DNA of 64,000 nucleotides from Lolium rigidum (GCF_022539505.1 NC_061514.1:248670124-248734123); one strand, 5' to 3'; shown: positions 22,770 to 34,978, counted from the first letter of the stretch. Numbers and translations are program-made. The notes: generated by a model not told the origin, from the letters alone.

Positions 22770-25362
22770 AGTTCCGCTCGTCCCGAGCGAGTAAAACGAT
22801 AACAAAGATAATTTCCGGAGTGACATGCCATCATAAACTTGATCATACTATTTGTAAAGCATATGTAGAGAATGCAGCGATCAAAACAATGTGTATGACA
22901 TGAGTAAACAAGTGAATCATAAAGCAAAGACTTTTCATGAATAGCACTTCAAGACAAGCATCAATAAGTCTTGCATAAGAGTTAACTCATAAAGCAATAA
23001 TTCAAAGTAAAGGTATTGAAGCAACACAAAAGAAGATTAAGTTTCAGCAGTTGCTTTCAACTTGTAACATATATATCTCATGGATATTGTCAACATAGAG
23101 TAATATAATAAGTGCAATAAGCAAGTATGTAAGAATCAATGCACATTTCACACAAGTGTTTGCTTCTTGAGGTGGAGAGAAATAGGTGAACTGACTCAAC
23201 ATAAAAGTAAAAAGAATGGTCCTCATAGAGGAAAAGCATCGATTGCTATATTTGTGCTAGAGCTTTGATTTTAAAAACATGAAACAATTTTGTCAACGGT
23301 AGTAATAAAGCATATGCATCATGTAAATTATATCTTATAAGTTGCAAGCCTCATGCATAGTGTACTAATAGTGCTCGCACCTTGTCCTAATTAGCTCGGA
23401 CTACCCGGATTATCACCGCAATACATATGCTTTAACCAAGTATCACAAAGGGGTACCTCTATGCCGCTTTGTACAAAGGTCTAAGGAGAAAGCTCGCATT
23501 TGGATTTCTCGCTTTTGATTATTCTCAACTTAGACATCCATACCGGGACAACATAGACAACGAGATAATGGACTCCTCTTTTAATGCTTTAAGCATTCAA
23601 CAACAATTAATTCTTTTCTCATTAGAGATTTGAGGATGTTTGTCCAAAACCGAAACTTCCACCATGGAACATGGCTTTAGTTAGCGGCCCAATGTTCTTC
23701 TCTCACAATATGCATGCTCAAACCATTCAACTCGGTGTAGATCGCCCTTACTTCAGACAAGACGAACATGCATAGCAACTCACATGATATTCAACAATGA
23801 GTTGATGGCGTTCCCCGATAAACATGGTTATCGCACAACAAGCAACTTAATAAGAGATAAAGTGCATAATTACATATTCAATACCACAATAGTTTTTAAG
23901 CTATTTGTCCCATGAGCTATATATTGCAAAAGTGAATGATGGAATTTTAAAGGTAGCACTCAAGCAATTTACTTTGGAATGGCTGGAAAATACCATGTAG
24001 TATAGGTAGGTATGGTGGACACAAATGGCATAGTGGTTGGCTCAAGTATTTTGGATGCATGAGAAGTATTCCCTCTCGATACAAGGTTTAGGCTAGCAAG
24101 GTTGTTTGAGGCAAACACAAGGATGAACTAGTACAGCAAAACTCACATAAAAGACATATTGAAAGCATTATAATTCTCTATACCGTCTTCCTTGTTGTTC
24201 AAACTCAAAACTAGAAATTATCTAGACCTTAGAGAAACCAAATATGCAAACCAAATTTTAGCATGCTCTATGTATTTCTTCATTAATGGGTGCAAAGCAT
24301 ATGATGCAAGAGCTTAAACATGAGCACAACAATTGCCAAGTATCACATTACCCAAAACATTTATAGCAATTACTACATGTATCATTTTCCAATTCCAACC
24401 ATATAACAATTTAACGAAGGAGAAACTTCGCCATGAATACTATGAGTAGAAACCAAGGACATATTTGTCCATAAGCTACAGCGGAGTGTGTATCTCTCCC
24501 ATAAAGTGAATGCTAGGATCCATTTTATTCAAACAAAACAAAAACAAAAACAAAACGACGCTCCAAGAAAAAGCACATAAGATGTGGCCGAATAAAAATG
24601 TAGTTTCGGGGGAGGAACCTCGATAATTTGTTGATGAAGAAGGGGATGCCTTGGGCATCCCCAAGCTTAGACAGCTTGAGTCTTCTTGATATATGCAGGG
24701 GTGAACCGCCGGGTGCATCCCCAAGCTTAGAGCTTTCACTCTCCTTGATCATGTTGCATCATACTCCTCTCTTGATCCTTGAAAACTTCCTCCACACCAA
24801 ACTCGAAACAACTCATTAGAGGGTTAGTGCACAATATAAATTGACATATTCAGAGGTGACACACTCATTCTTAACACTTCTGGACATTGCATAATGCTAC
24901 TGGACATTAGTGGATCAAAGAAATTCATCCAACATAGCGAAAGAGGCAATGCGAAATAAAAGGCAGAATCTGTCAAAACAGAACAGTTCGTATTGACGAA
25001 TTTTAAAATGGCACCAGACTTGCTCAAATGAAAATGCTCAAATTGAATGAAAGTTGCGTACATATCTGAGGATCATGCACGTAAATTGGCATAATTTTCT
25101 GAGCTTCCTGCAGGGCAGTGGGCTCAGATTCGTGACAGCAAAGAAATCTGGAACTGCGCAGTAATCCAAATCTAGTACTTACTTTTCTATCAACGGCTTA
25201 ACTTGGCACAAAAAAACTCAAAACTAAGATAAGGAGAGGTTGCTACAGTAGTAAACAACTTCCAAGACACAAATATAAAACAAAGTACTGTAGGTAAAAA
25301 CATGGGTTGTCTCCCATAAGCGCTTTTCTTTAACGCCTTTCAGCTAGGCGCGAAAGTGTGTA
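22770..25362 (-). other. S4 non-coding internal region
   Basis: Reverse-orientation counterpart of S2 8017-10598. Internal polypurine copies lie at 24655-24668 and 24715-24728, and the hairpin at 24642-24662. No gene seen in about 2.6 kb. Confidence 0.7.
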
Positions 25363-26007
25363 TCAAGTATTATCGAAGGGTGGTACTTCTACAGCGGGGT
25401 GTGGGCTTTTTTCGACCAGGCATATTATATTAGATACATAAGTTTCAGCATCTCCCTTTTCATTAGTCTTAGGCGTGCTACTCTCGTCAAACAAATTTTC
25501 AGGAACAAGCCAAGCATAGTTATTTTCTAGTGCATCATTCATAGCTAGGAGCTTACATGGTATTGGTGCTTTGATCTCCCCTCCATCATCAATATTATTA
25601 GTGTATCTTATTCTATCCATATCCATCTTTTCAAGGAGACTAACAAAATTAGTAGGAGAACCAAGCATATTAAATTTAGCAAACACCTTTCTAGCTTCTC
25701 TTGCTAGACCACCAAATTCTCTAAGAAGGGTTTCTAATACAAAATCTTTCTTTTCCCCTTCTTCCATATCACCAAGCGTGAAAAACATGTGTTGGATTAT
25801 AGGATTAAGATTAACAAATTTAGTTTCCAACAAGCGAACTAAATGTGCAGCAGCAATTTCATAAGTAGGCGCAAGATCTATCAAGTGTCTATCTTCAAAA
25901 TTTTCAATGGTACTAACATGGTTGAAGAATTCTTCTATATTATTTCTCCCAACTATAGACCCACGTCCTACCGGTATGTTCTTTGTGGTAAAATCAAAAG
26001 GAAACAT
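25363..26007 (-). CDS. Unknown 214-aa protein of S4
   Basis: Intact ORF and the first after the PBS, starting at the ATG at 26007. I do not recognise the family. It is mostly helical in appearance, with an N-terminal NNIEEFFNHVSTIENF segment, a central LLETKFVNLNPIIQHMFFTLGD and FVLETLLREFGGLAREARKVF, and an Asp/Glu-rich C-terminal third. It has no zinc knuckle, no D-S-G and no polymerase motif. It ends ...FDNT-stop, and the DNT codons and the next segment (GCGCCTAGCTGAAAGGCG) match the end of the unrelated S2 ORF. The two genes thus occupy the same slot with the same 3' border. A divergent capsid-like or adaptor protein is possible. Being intact with near-identical LTRs, it was probably functional recently. 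Confidence 0.7.
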   Translation of the reverse strand: MFPFDFTTKNIPVGRGSIVGRNNIEEFFNHVSTIENFEDRHLIDLAPTYEIAAAHLVRLLETKFVNLNPIIQHMFFTLGDMEEGEKKDFVLETLLREFGGLAREARKVFAKFNMLGSPTNFVSLLEKMDMDRIRYTNNIDDGGEIKAPIPCKLLAMNDALENNYAWLVPENLFDESSTPKTNEKGDAETYVSNIICLVEKSPHPAVEVPPFDNT

Positions 26008-26214
26008 GATGAAATAAGTAAAGTAAATGCAAGTAAACTAATTTTTTTGTGTTTTCGATATAGCAAACAAGATAGCAAATAAAGTAAAACTAGCAACTAA
26101 TTTTTTTGTATTTTGATTTAGTGCGAGCAAACAAAGTAGTAAATAAAATAAAGCAAGACAAAAACAAAGTAAAGAGATTGAGAAGTGGAGACTCCCCTTG
26201 CAGCGTGTCTTGAT

Positions 26215-26233
26215 CTCCCGGCAACGGCGCCGG
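26215..26233 (-). other. S4 primer binding site, tRNA-Asp type
   Basis: Minus strand reads CCGGCGCCGTTGCCGGGAG, about 10 bases inside the LTR end at 26244, with small differences from the S2 site. Confidence 0.75.
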
Positions 26234-26243
26234 AAAATATGCT

Positions 26244-27843
26244 TGATGGCGTGTAATTCACACGTTCGTTGGGCAACCCCAAGAGGAAGGTATGATGAGC
26301 ACAGCGAGCAAGTTTTCCCTCGAAAAGAAACCAAGGTTTATCGAACCGAGGAGGAGCCAAGAAGCACGTTGAAGGTTGATGGCGGCGGGATGTAGTGCGG
26401 CGCAACACCGGAGATTCCGGCGCCAACGTGGAACCCGCACAACACAACCAAGCTACTTTGCCCCAACGAAACGGTGAGGTTGTCAATCTCACCGGCTTGC
26501 TTGTAACAAAGGATTAACCGTATTGTGTGGAAGATGATTGTTTGCGAGAGAAAACAGTAAAAACAAGTATTGCGATAGATTGTATTTCGATAAAGAGAAT
26601 TGGACCGGGGTCCACAGTTCACTAGAGGTGTCTCTCCCATAAGACGAACGAGCATGTTGGGTGAACAAATTACAGTTGGGCAATTGACAAATAAAGAGAG
26701 CATGACAATGCACATACATATCATGATGAGTATAGTGAGATTTAATTGGGCATTACGACAAAGTACATAGACCGCCATCCAACCGCATCTATGCCTAAAA
26801 AGTCCACCTTCGAGGTTATCATCCGAACCCCTCCGGTATTAAGTTGCAAACAACGAGACAATTGCATTAAGTATGGTGCGTAATGTAATCAACAACTACA
26901 TCCTTAGACATAGCATCAATGTTTTATCCCTAGTGGCAACAGCACAACACAACCTTAGAACTTTCTCGTCACTTCGTCCCGGTGTCAATGCAGGCATGAA
27001 CCCACTATCGAGCATAAGTACTCCCTCTTGGAGTTAAAAGCATCTACTTGGCCAGAGCATCTACTAGAAACGGAGAGCATGCAAGATCATAAACAACACA
27101 TAAGCATAACTTTGATAATCAACATAACAAGTATTCTCTATTCATCGGATCCCAACAAACGCAACATATAGAATTACATATAGATGATCTTGATCATGAT
27201 AGGCAGCTCACAAGATCCGACAATGATAGCACAATGGGGAGAAGACAACCATCTAGCTACTGCTATGGACCCATAGTCCAGGGGTAGACTACTCACTCAT
27301 CACTCCGGAGGCGACCATGGCGGTGTAGAGTCCTCCGGGAGATGAATCCCCTCTCGGCGGGTGCCGGAGGCGATCTCCAGGATCCCCGAGATGGGATCGG
27401 CGGCGACGGCGTCTCGGTAATGTTTTCCGTATCGTGGCTCTCGATGCTGGGGGTTTCGTCACGGAGGCTATTTGTAGGCGGAAGGGCAGGTCAAGAGGCG
27501 GCACGGGGGCCCACACCACAGGCCGGCGCGGCCAAGGGGGCCGCGCCGCCCTAGGGTTTGGCGCCCCTGTGGCCCCTCTTCGTCTCTCCTTCGGACTTAC
27601 GGAAGCTTCGTGAGAAAATAGGCCTCTCGGGCTTTTATTTCGTCCAATTCCGAGAATATTTCTTTACTAGGATTTCTGAAACCAAAAACAGCGAGAAAAC
27701 AGCAATCGGCACTTCGGCATCTTGTTAATAGGTTAGTTCCAGAAAATGCACGAATATGATATAAAGTGTGCATAAAACATGTAGATAACATCAATAATGT
27801 GGCATGGAACACAAGAAATTATCGATACGTTGGAGACGTATCA
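26244..27843 (-). repeat. S4 5' LTR
   Basis: 1600 bp. On the minus strand it starts TGATACGTCTCCAACG at 27843 and ends TACACGCCATCA at 26244. Confidence 0.93.
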
Positions 27844-27848
27844 GAGTG

Positions 27849-28553
27849 TCATCCATAAATAATGAAACTACAGTACATGTGTAAACAAAAGAGAAGAGGG
27901 ATGATCTACCTTGCTGGTAGAGATAACGTCCTTCATGGGAGCCGCTCTTGAAAGTCTGGTTGATAAGGTAGTTAGAGTGCCCACTACCATTCGTTGACAA
28001 CAACAAACACCTCTCAAAATTTTACTTTTTATGCTCTCTTTATGTTTTCAAAACCAAAGCTCTAGCACAAATATAGCAATCAATGCTTTCCTCTTTGAAG
28101 GACCTTTCTTTTACTTTTATGTTGAGTCAGTTCACCTATCTCTCTCCACCTCAAGAAGCAAACACTTGTGTGAACTGTGCATTGATTCCTACATACTTGC
28201 ATATTGCACTTGTTATATTACTCTATGTTGACAATTATCCAGGAGATATACATGTTATAAGTTGAAAGCAACCGCTGAAACTTAATCTTCCTTTGTGTTG
28301 CTTCAATGCCTTTTACTTTGAATTATTGCTTTATGAGTTAACTCTTATGCAAGACTTATTGATGCTTGTCTTGAAAGTACTATTCATGAAAAGTCTTTGC
28401 TTTATGATTCATTTGTTTACTCATGTCATTACCATTGTTTTGATCGCTTCATTCATTACATATGTTTACAATAGTATGATCAAGGTTATGATGGCATGTC
28501 ACTCCGAGAAATTATCTTTGTTATCGTTTACCTGCTCGGGACGAGCAGGAACT
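27849..28553 (+). other. S3 non-coding internal region, right part
   Basis: Continuation of S3 after S4. From about 28040 it matches S2 10085-10598 (for example GCTCTAGCACAAATATAG). No gene seen. Confidence 0.7.
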
Positions 28554-28567
28554 AAGCTTGGGGATGC
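28554..28567 (+). other. S3 polypurine tract
   Basis: AAGCTTGGGGATGC immediately before the 3' LTR start TGATACGTCT at 28568. Confidence 0.85.
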
Positions 28568-30278
28568 TGATACGTCTCCGACGGATCGATAATTTCTTAT
28601 GTTCCATGCCACATTATTTATGATATCTACATGTTTTATGCATACTTTATGTCATTATTATGCGTTTTCCGGAACTAACCTATTGACGAGATGCCGAAGT
28701 GCCAGTTCTGTTTTCTGCTGTTTTTGGTTTCGAGAAATCCTAGTAAGGAAATATTATCGGAATCGGACGAAATCAACGCCCGAGCATCTTAGAATCCCCG
28801 GAAGCATCCAGAACACCGAGAGTCGCCGGAGGGTGGCCACAGGCCCACCGGATGATAGGGCGGCGCGGCCCGGACCCGGCCGCGCCACCCTAGCGTGTCA
28901 CCGCCTCGTTGACCTTCGACGCCGCCTCTTCGCCTATTTAAGCCCCCTCGACCTAAAACCTCGACACGGAAAAGCCACGGTACGAGAAACCTTCCGGAGC
29001 CGCCGCCATCGCGAAGCCAAGATCCGGGGGACAGGAGTCTCGTTCGCGCACGCCGCCGGGACGGGGAAGTGCCCCGGAAGGCTCCTCCATCAACACCACC
29101 GCGATCTTCATCAACGCTGCTTGTCTCCCATGAGGAGGGAGTAGTTCTCCATCGAGGCTCGGGAGCTGTACCGGTAGCTATGTGGTTAATCTCTCTCCTA
29201 CGTGCTTCAATACAATAATCTCATGAGCTGCCTTACATGATTGAGATTCATATGATGATGCTTGTAATCTAGATGTCATTGTGCTAGTCAAGTGGGTTTT
29301 ACTTATGTGATCTCCGGAGACTCCTTGTCCTACGTGTGTAAAGGTGACAGTGTGTGCACCGTGTGGGTCTCTTAGGCTATATTTCACAGAATACTTATTC
29401 ACTGTTATGAATGGCATAGTGAAGTGCTTATTTATATCTCTTTATGATTGCAATGTGTTTTGTATCACAATTTATCTATGTGCTACTCTAGTGATGTTAT
29501 TAAAGTAGTTTATTCCTCCTGCACGGTGTAATGGTGACGATGTGTGCATCGTGTAGTACTTGGCGTAGGCTATGATTGTGATCTCTTGTAGATTATGAAG
29601 TTAACTATTGCTATGATGGTATTGATGTGATCTATGCCTCCTTTCGTAGTGTGAAGGTGACAGTGTGCATGCTATGTTAGTACTTGTTTTGGTTATGTTG
29701 ATCTGTTATGCACTCTAAGGTTATTTAAATATGAACATTGAATATTGTGGAGCTTGTTAACTCCGGTATTGAGGGTTCGTGTAATCCTACACGATTAGTG
29801 GTGTTCATCATCCAACAAGAGGGTGTAGAGTCTAGCATCTATCTATTTTTTCTGTTATGTGATCAATGTTGAGAGTGTCCACTAGTGAAAGTATGATCCC
29901 TAGGCCTTGTTCCTAAATATCGCTATCATTGCTTGTTTCTTGTTCTACTGCATCCGTATTGTCCGCAATATTACCACCATCAACTACACGCCAGCAAGCA
30001 CTTTTCTGGTGCCGTTGCTACTGCTCTCATTTATTCATACCACCTGTATTTCACTATCTCTTCGCCGAACTAGTGCACCTATTAGGTGTGTTGGGGACAC
30101 AAGAGACTTCTTGCTTTGTGGTTGCATGGTTGCATGAGAGGGATATCTTTGACCTCTTCCTCCCTAAGTTCGATAAACCTTGGGTGATCCACTTAAGGGA
30201 AACTTGCTGCTGTTCTACAAACCTCTGCTCTTGGAGGCCCAACACTGTCTACAAGAATAGAAGCACCCGTAGACATCA
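28568..30278 (+). repeat. S3 3' LTR
   Basis: 1711 bp, repeating 16780-18500, followed by the ACCAC duplication. Confidence 0.93.
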
Positions 30279-31380
30279 ACCACCCGACCCGGCCTCCGCC
30301 GCTCCTCGTCGCCGGCCGTGCTCCGGCGACCAAAGGCGGGCGGCGCCGCCACCAAACGCCTCAGCGCGTTGCGGCGCTTCTTTTCCCCCCTGTGCGCCCT
30401 CAATCGCGGCCAAAACGGCCGATTGAGCTCAGCCCGAGCTCAATTGCGAGCTCATGGCCGGCTGACGTCATGATGACGTCAGCATGACGCCATAAATCTT
30501 TTTTCCATTTTATGTAATTATTTTCAGTAATTAATAACTAATTCATTTTAATTCAGAAAAATACAAAATTATATACCAAAATGATCAGAAAAACATTTCC
30601 TAATTGTTTATCCATGTTTCATACATGTTTGACCCAATTAAATGTGGACCCTTAATGAAACCCTAAATCGACCCCCCTTATGTCGGGATCGATGCCGAAC
30701 CCCTCTTAATTTCTGTCGATGCACCTAGGGTTACCCGAACCCCTTTAATATGACATGTCATCATATTGTATGTGCATTGCATTGTACCTTGTCTTGATCG
30801 CGCTATTCCTTTCCGGTGTTTGGTTCTTCACGATAGTGACCGAACGCGAGCATGAGATCAACGCCGCCGAAGAGCAGCACCCGAACAACGAGGGACAAGG
30901 CAAGCCCTAACCTTGTTCATATATGGTTTCGAAATGCTTTACTTCTGGTTCTTACATATTGCATCCGCTTCAAACATGTTTTATCGGCAGTTGTAGATAT
31001 CCTATGCGTGCATATTCCATCCTTGTAGCCCAGAGTTCCTGATCCACCGCTCCCAGCAAAACTAGGTCTGAGCTTGTTCGCATCGCTAGAGCCGTATATG
31101 TGTTATGCTTAGCCATGCTTAGCTATCTAAGTCTGATCCATCCGGTTGATGAATCAGAGCTACGAATGAACCTAGTTTGTCAGGATGACGTGGTAAGATC
31201 AGAGATGATGTAAATAAATATGCTAAAGGCTTGGATGGGCCGCCACATGGGGATGTGGTGATTTGACTCATTCTCGCCGATACTAGGACCCGAGGTTCTC
31301 GCCTTCGGAACCAAGACTGAGCGTACAGCCACACGGGGCCCATGGGAACCCCTTGGCCCAAACTTACCTAGATTACCCAT
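30279..31380 (+). repeat. R2 3' LTR, continuation after S3
   Basis: Starts with the second ACCAC and continues in GC-rich LTR sequence, then in AT-rich sequence with a TGACGTCATGATGACGTCA block at 30464-30482. It is cut at 31381 by S5. No gene found. Confidence 0.7.
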
Positions 31381-31757
31381 TGATGCGTGTAATTGACACG
31401 TCCGTTGGGAACCCCAAGAGGAAGGTGTGATGCGCACAGCGGCAAGTTTCCCTCAGTTAGAAACCAAGGTTGAATCGAACCAGTAGGAGTCAAGAAGCAC
31501 GTTGAAGGTTGATGGCGGCGGGATGTAGTGCGGCGCAACACCAGAGATTCCGGCGCCAACGTGGAACCTGCACAACACAACCAAAGTACTTTGCCCCAAC
31601 GAAACGGTGAGGTTGTCAATCTCACCGGCTTGCTGTAACAAAGGATTAACCGTATTGTGTGGAAGATGATTGTTTGCGGAGAAAACGATAAAACAAGTAT
31701 TGCGACAGATTTGTATTTCGAGTATAAAAGAATGGACCGGGGTCCACGGTTCACTAG
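31381..31757 (-). repeat. S5: reversed Sabrina-like LTR 3'-end fragment
   Basis: Starts TGATGCGTGTAATTGACACG and matches the 3' part of the S2/S4-type LTR, reversed (compare 21154-21540). Cut by the N gap at 31758. Confidence 0.9.
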
Positions 31758-31857
31758 NNNNNNNNNNNNNNNNNNNNNNNNNNNNNNNNNNNNNNNNNNN
31801 NNNNNNNNNNNNNNNNNNNNNNNNNNNNNNNNNNNNNNNNNNNNNNNNNNNNNNNNN
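31758..31857. other. Assembly gap, 100 N
   Basis: Exactly 100 N, entered from within an S5 LTR and left within a Tekay-like pol. Confidence 0.98.
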
Positions 31858-32476
31858 TGATCAAGTCCATTGTGGACCGACAACCCCCTAAGAATGTTAC
31901 GGAAGTGAGATCCTTCCTCGGATTGGCGGGATATTACCGCAAGTTCGTTGAAGGGTTCTCGAGTATCGCCAAGCCAATGACCCTCCTACTTAAAAAGGGT
32001 AAGAAGTTTGAATGGACAGAAAAGTGTGAAGAAAGCTTTCAAGAGCTTAAAAGGCGACTTGTTTCAGCCCCCATCCTAACCATGCCCGACGTCACCAAGG
32101 ACTTCGTGATCTATTGTGATGCTTCCAAACTTGGTCTTGGAAGTGTTTTAATGCAAGAAGGGAAGGTGATCTCTTACCTCTCCCGACAGCTTAAACCTCA
32201 CGAGGCCAATTACCCCACCCATGATCTGGAGTTAGCCGCCGTAGTTCATGCTCTCAAGACATGGCGCCATTATCTTATAGGAAACGGGTGTGATATATGC
32301 AACGATCATAAAAGTCTCAAGTATATTTTTACCCAAAGGGAGTTGAACATGCGACAAAGGAGATGGATTGAGCTCATCAAGGACTATGATCTTAGTATCC
32401 ATTATCACCCGGGAAAAGCCAATGTAGTTGCCGACGCCCTCGACGGAGAGAACCATGTTCCCTCAACTACCGATTG
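31858..32476 (+). pseudogene. pol: R3 reverse transcriptase end and RNase H
   Basis: Connection segment [19 protein letters not shown], then RNase H with [69 protein letters not shown] and [12 protein letters not shown]. This is clearly better preserved than in R2. The 5' side is cut by the gap. The end (about 32440) departs from the usual family sequence at a CAG-type context and stops at 32477. Confidence 0.9.
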
Positions 32477-33995
32477 AAAGTCGAGCAACCCCTGCTTTAC
32501 CAAGAATTTGAAGATTTTGGATTAGAATTGGTTAGCCATGGATTTCTTGCTGCCATGGAAGCCAAACCAACTCTACGAGATCAAATCAAGGAAGCCCAAG
32601 TAGGACATAAAAGTATTGAAGGGATCAAGCGTCGCATGGGCAAGGAAAAAGTAGAAGGGTTTTCAATAGATTCAAATGGAGTACTGTGGTACAATGGACG
32701 TCTCTGCGTACCAAACATTCCTGAATTGAAAAATCTGATAATGGAGGAAGCCCATAATACTCCTTATTCTATTCACCCTGGAGGATCTAAAATGTATCAA
32801 GATTTGAAGGACACCTTTTGGTGGCATGGGATGAAGCGGGATATTGCCTTCTTCATCGCTCGATGTGACGTTTGTCGGAAAGTTAAAGGCTGAGCACCAA
32901 CGCCCCGCGGGATTACTGCAACCTTTGAAGATACCGGTGTGGAAATGGGAAGAAGTGGGAATGGACTTTATCACCGGACTTCCCGAGGTCTAGCCGTGGA
33001 CATGACTCCATGCGGGTAATAGTTGATCGTCTCACAAAAGTCGCTCACTTCTTGCCTGTCAAGACCACCGATCATGGGAGAACATTAGCCGATCTTTACA
33101 TCTCTCGTATAGTTAGCCTACACGGCATTCCCAAGGTAATTGTGTCAGATCGAGGCCCCCAATTCACTTCTCGTTTCTGGCAGAAGCTTCACGAAGCTAT
33201 GGGCACCAAACTATCTTTCAGCACAGACCTACCATCCTCGGACCGGAGGACGAGACCGAAAGGGTGAGACCAGATTCTGGAAGACATGCTCCGAGCATGT
33301 GTTCTAGCTTATGGAACCAAATGGGAAGATTGCCTGCCTTTCGCCGAGTTCTCTTATAATAACAGCTATCAAGCCAGTCTTCGGATGGCACCCTTTGAAG
33401 CCCTCTATGGGAGGAAATGCCGAACCCCTCTCAACTGGACCGAGACCAGGAGAAAGCCAAGTGTTCGGCCCGGATATACTTCGAGAAGCGGAAGAACAAG
33501 TTCAGCTTATCCGTGACCGTCTAAAAGCTGCACGGTCCCGCCGGAAGAGTTACGCCGACGAGCAAGCGTCGAGAATTAACTTTCGCACCGGAGATTTCGC
33601 CTATCTCCGGGTAACCCCTCTCAAAGGAATGAAACGTTTTCATGTCAAGGGCAAGCTTGCACCCAGATTTATTGGTCCTTTCAAGGTGCTAGGACGAAGA
33701 GGAGAAGTGTCCTACCAACTTGAGCTACCCCCTGAATTGTCGGAATTCCATGATGTTTTCCATATCTCTCAACTTCGGAAATGTCTCCAAGCACCTAACA
33801 AAACGGAAGTCTTCAAGGATATCGACTATCGTGTAATAGACCTCAACCACGACTTAACCTACGAGAGAATCCCATTCGTATCTTGGAAGAAGCCATTAGG
33901 GTTACTCGCCGAAGGAAGATTAAGTTCTTCAAGGTCCAATGGAGTAATCACTGCGAAGATGAAGCCACACGGGAAAGAGAGGACTATACGAGACA
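32474..33995 (+). pseudogene. pol: R3 integrase with chromodomain-like tail
   Basis: HHCC region HPGGSKMYQDLKDTFWW and CDVCRKVK (about 32775-32890). The frame stops at 32893 and resumes in another frame with MDFITGLP, then VIVDRLTKVAHFLPV, the DDE core through IVSDRGPQFTSRFW (about 33137-33180), a break at 33225-33270, then FAEFSYNNSYQASL and FHVKGKLAPRFIGPFKVLGRRGEVSYQLELP. The tail KIKFFKVQWSNHCEDEATRE (about 33915-33975) resembles the Tekay-type reduced chromodomain. Breaks near 32893, 32990-33012 and 33225-33270 all lie at CAG/CTG contexts. Confidence 0.9.
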
Positions 33996-34037
33996 AGAGT
34001 TTCCCCATACAGTTCAAACACCTAGCCGTGGAATCTC

Positions 34038-34063
34038 GGGACGAGATTCTTCTAAGGGGAAGG
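34038..34063 (+). other. R3 polypurine tract
   Basis: GGGACGAGATTCTTCTAAGG then GGAAGG before the LTR. The LTR start reads TACGCAACACCCC rather than TGTAACACCCC. Confidence 0.7.
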
Positions 34064-34978
34064 TACGCAACACCCCATTTTTAGAACCTGCATTTTTCCT
34101 CCTGTTTTAAATTTTGGGCCAACAAAAACTTTTCATTTTATGATTGCTTGAGTTTTTGATTGAGTTCATGTGTGTTACGGTCTTGAAAATTTCATTAGGT
34201 TTATTAAATTAGGGAGTTACCTTGGTTAATATTAGAACCCCATTTTAAAATCGGTAGGGTTTGAACCATTTTGTGATTGACTATGACCTTCACCACTATT
34301 TCCTTTTCTCTTTACTAAAAACCCTAGCTTTTGCTTTGTTGACCATCACCATCCTAATAAGGGGGAAACACCTCCCTCCCTTATTGGGAAAATGATATAG
34401 TATCACCTAGGGTTACACCAACACCACCACCTTTTTTATGTTCTTCCCATATTTTCCTTCAACTTGTGCAATTGCACTTGGGTCACACCATGGCACATGC
34501 AATGACATGGTCCCTTCCTTTTCTCCCCTGCCCTTTTCTTCTCTCCCTTTTATCTTTTGGTTTTGGCCGAGAGACAAGTGGGGGAACTGTCCCCTCTCTT
34601 TTTCTTTTCTTTTTCCTTCCCTCTTCCCTCTCTTTTCTCCCTGGTTTGGGCCGTGGACAACACCACCATCCCTCTCCCTTGCCCTGGCCCAACCCTAACC
34701 CGCTCTCCTCTCTCCTCTGCGGCCCAGAACACCACCGGCACCCTCTCTCCTCGTCGCCAGCGCCCTAAAACCGCCACGCGCGCGCACGCCGGTCAAGACG
34801 ACATGATGGCACGGAGCCTCGCTCGACGCGCCATCACGCCTCGCACTGCGCGCACCGCCTCGGTTCCCTCCCATCGCTGACGCCACCGGGCGACGTCACG
34901 GTGGGGCCGGCGCGTGACGCCGGCCCTCGCGCGCCCGTTGGCCATCGCCACCGCCCACGCCACTGCCGCGCCTCCTCC

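Larger units (their letters stand above)
21154..27843 (-). mobile_element. S4: complete Sabrina-like element with 214-aa ORF, inserted in S3
   Basis: Reversed element of 6690 bp with LTRs at 21154-22755 and 26244-27843, flanked by a perfect 5-bp duplication GAGTG (21149-21153 and 27844-27848). On the minus strand the order is 5' LTR, PBS (26215-26233), ORF (26007-25363), conserved non-coding region with hairpin, PPT (22769-22756), 3' LTR. It is the most recent insertion in this nest. The two LTRs are near-identical, and the differences I checked are mostly CAG/CGAG-type. Confidence 0.95.
16780..30278 (+). mobile_element. S3: complete Sabrina-like element with acidic/hydrophobic-tail ORF, split by S4
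   Basis: 5' LTR 16780-18500 and 3' LTR 28568-30278, flanked by a perfect 5-bp target duplication ACCAC (16775-16779 and 30279-30283). Internal parts are a degenerate PBS (about 18510), one ORF (18667-19393), a conserved non-coding region with hairpin (20094-20114), and PPT (28554-28567). The S4 insertion at 21154-27843 interrupts it. Without S4 the element is about 6.8 kb. It has no pol genes. The LTRs differ mostly at CAG/CTG triplets, so real divergence, and hence age, is small. Confidence 0.93.
11060..31380 (+). mobile_element. R2: Tekay-like Ty3/gypsy element, gag-less, split by S3 and S4
   Basis: Partial 5' LTR (11060-11833), PBS resembling the initiator-Met type (11834), a leader without gag, a gag tail plus pol region (12513-15911), PPT, and a 3' LTR starting TGTAACATCC at 15950. 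The LTR is interrupted at 16779 by S3, resumes at 30279 after the ACCAC duplication, and is cut at 31381 by S5. The pol order is protease, reverse transcriptase, RNase H, integrase, with a short chromodomain-like tail. The many frame breaks are discussed under the individual genes. Confidence 0.88.
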
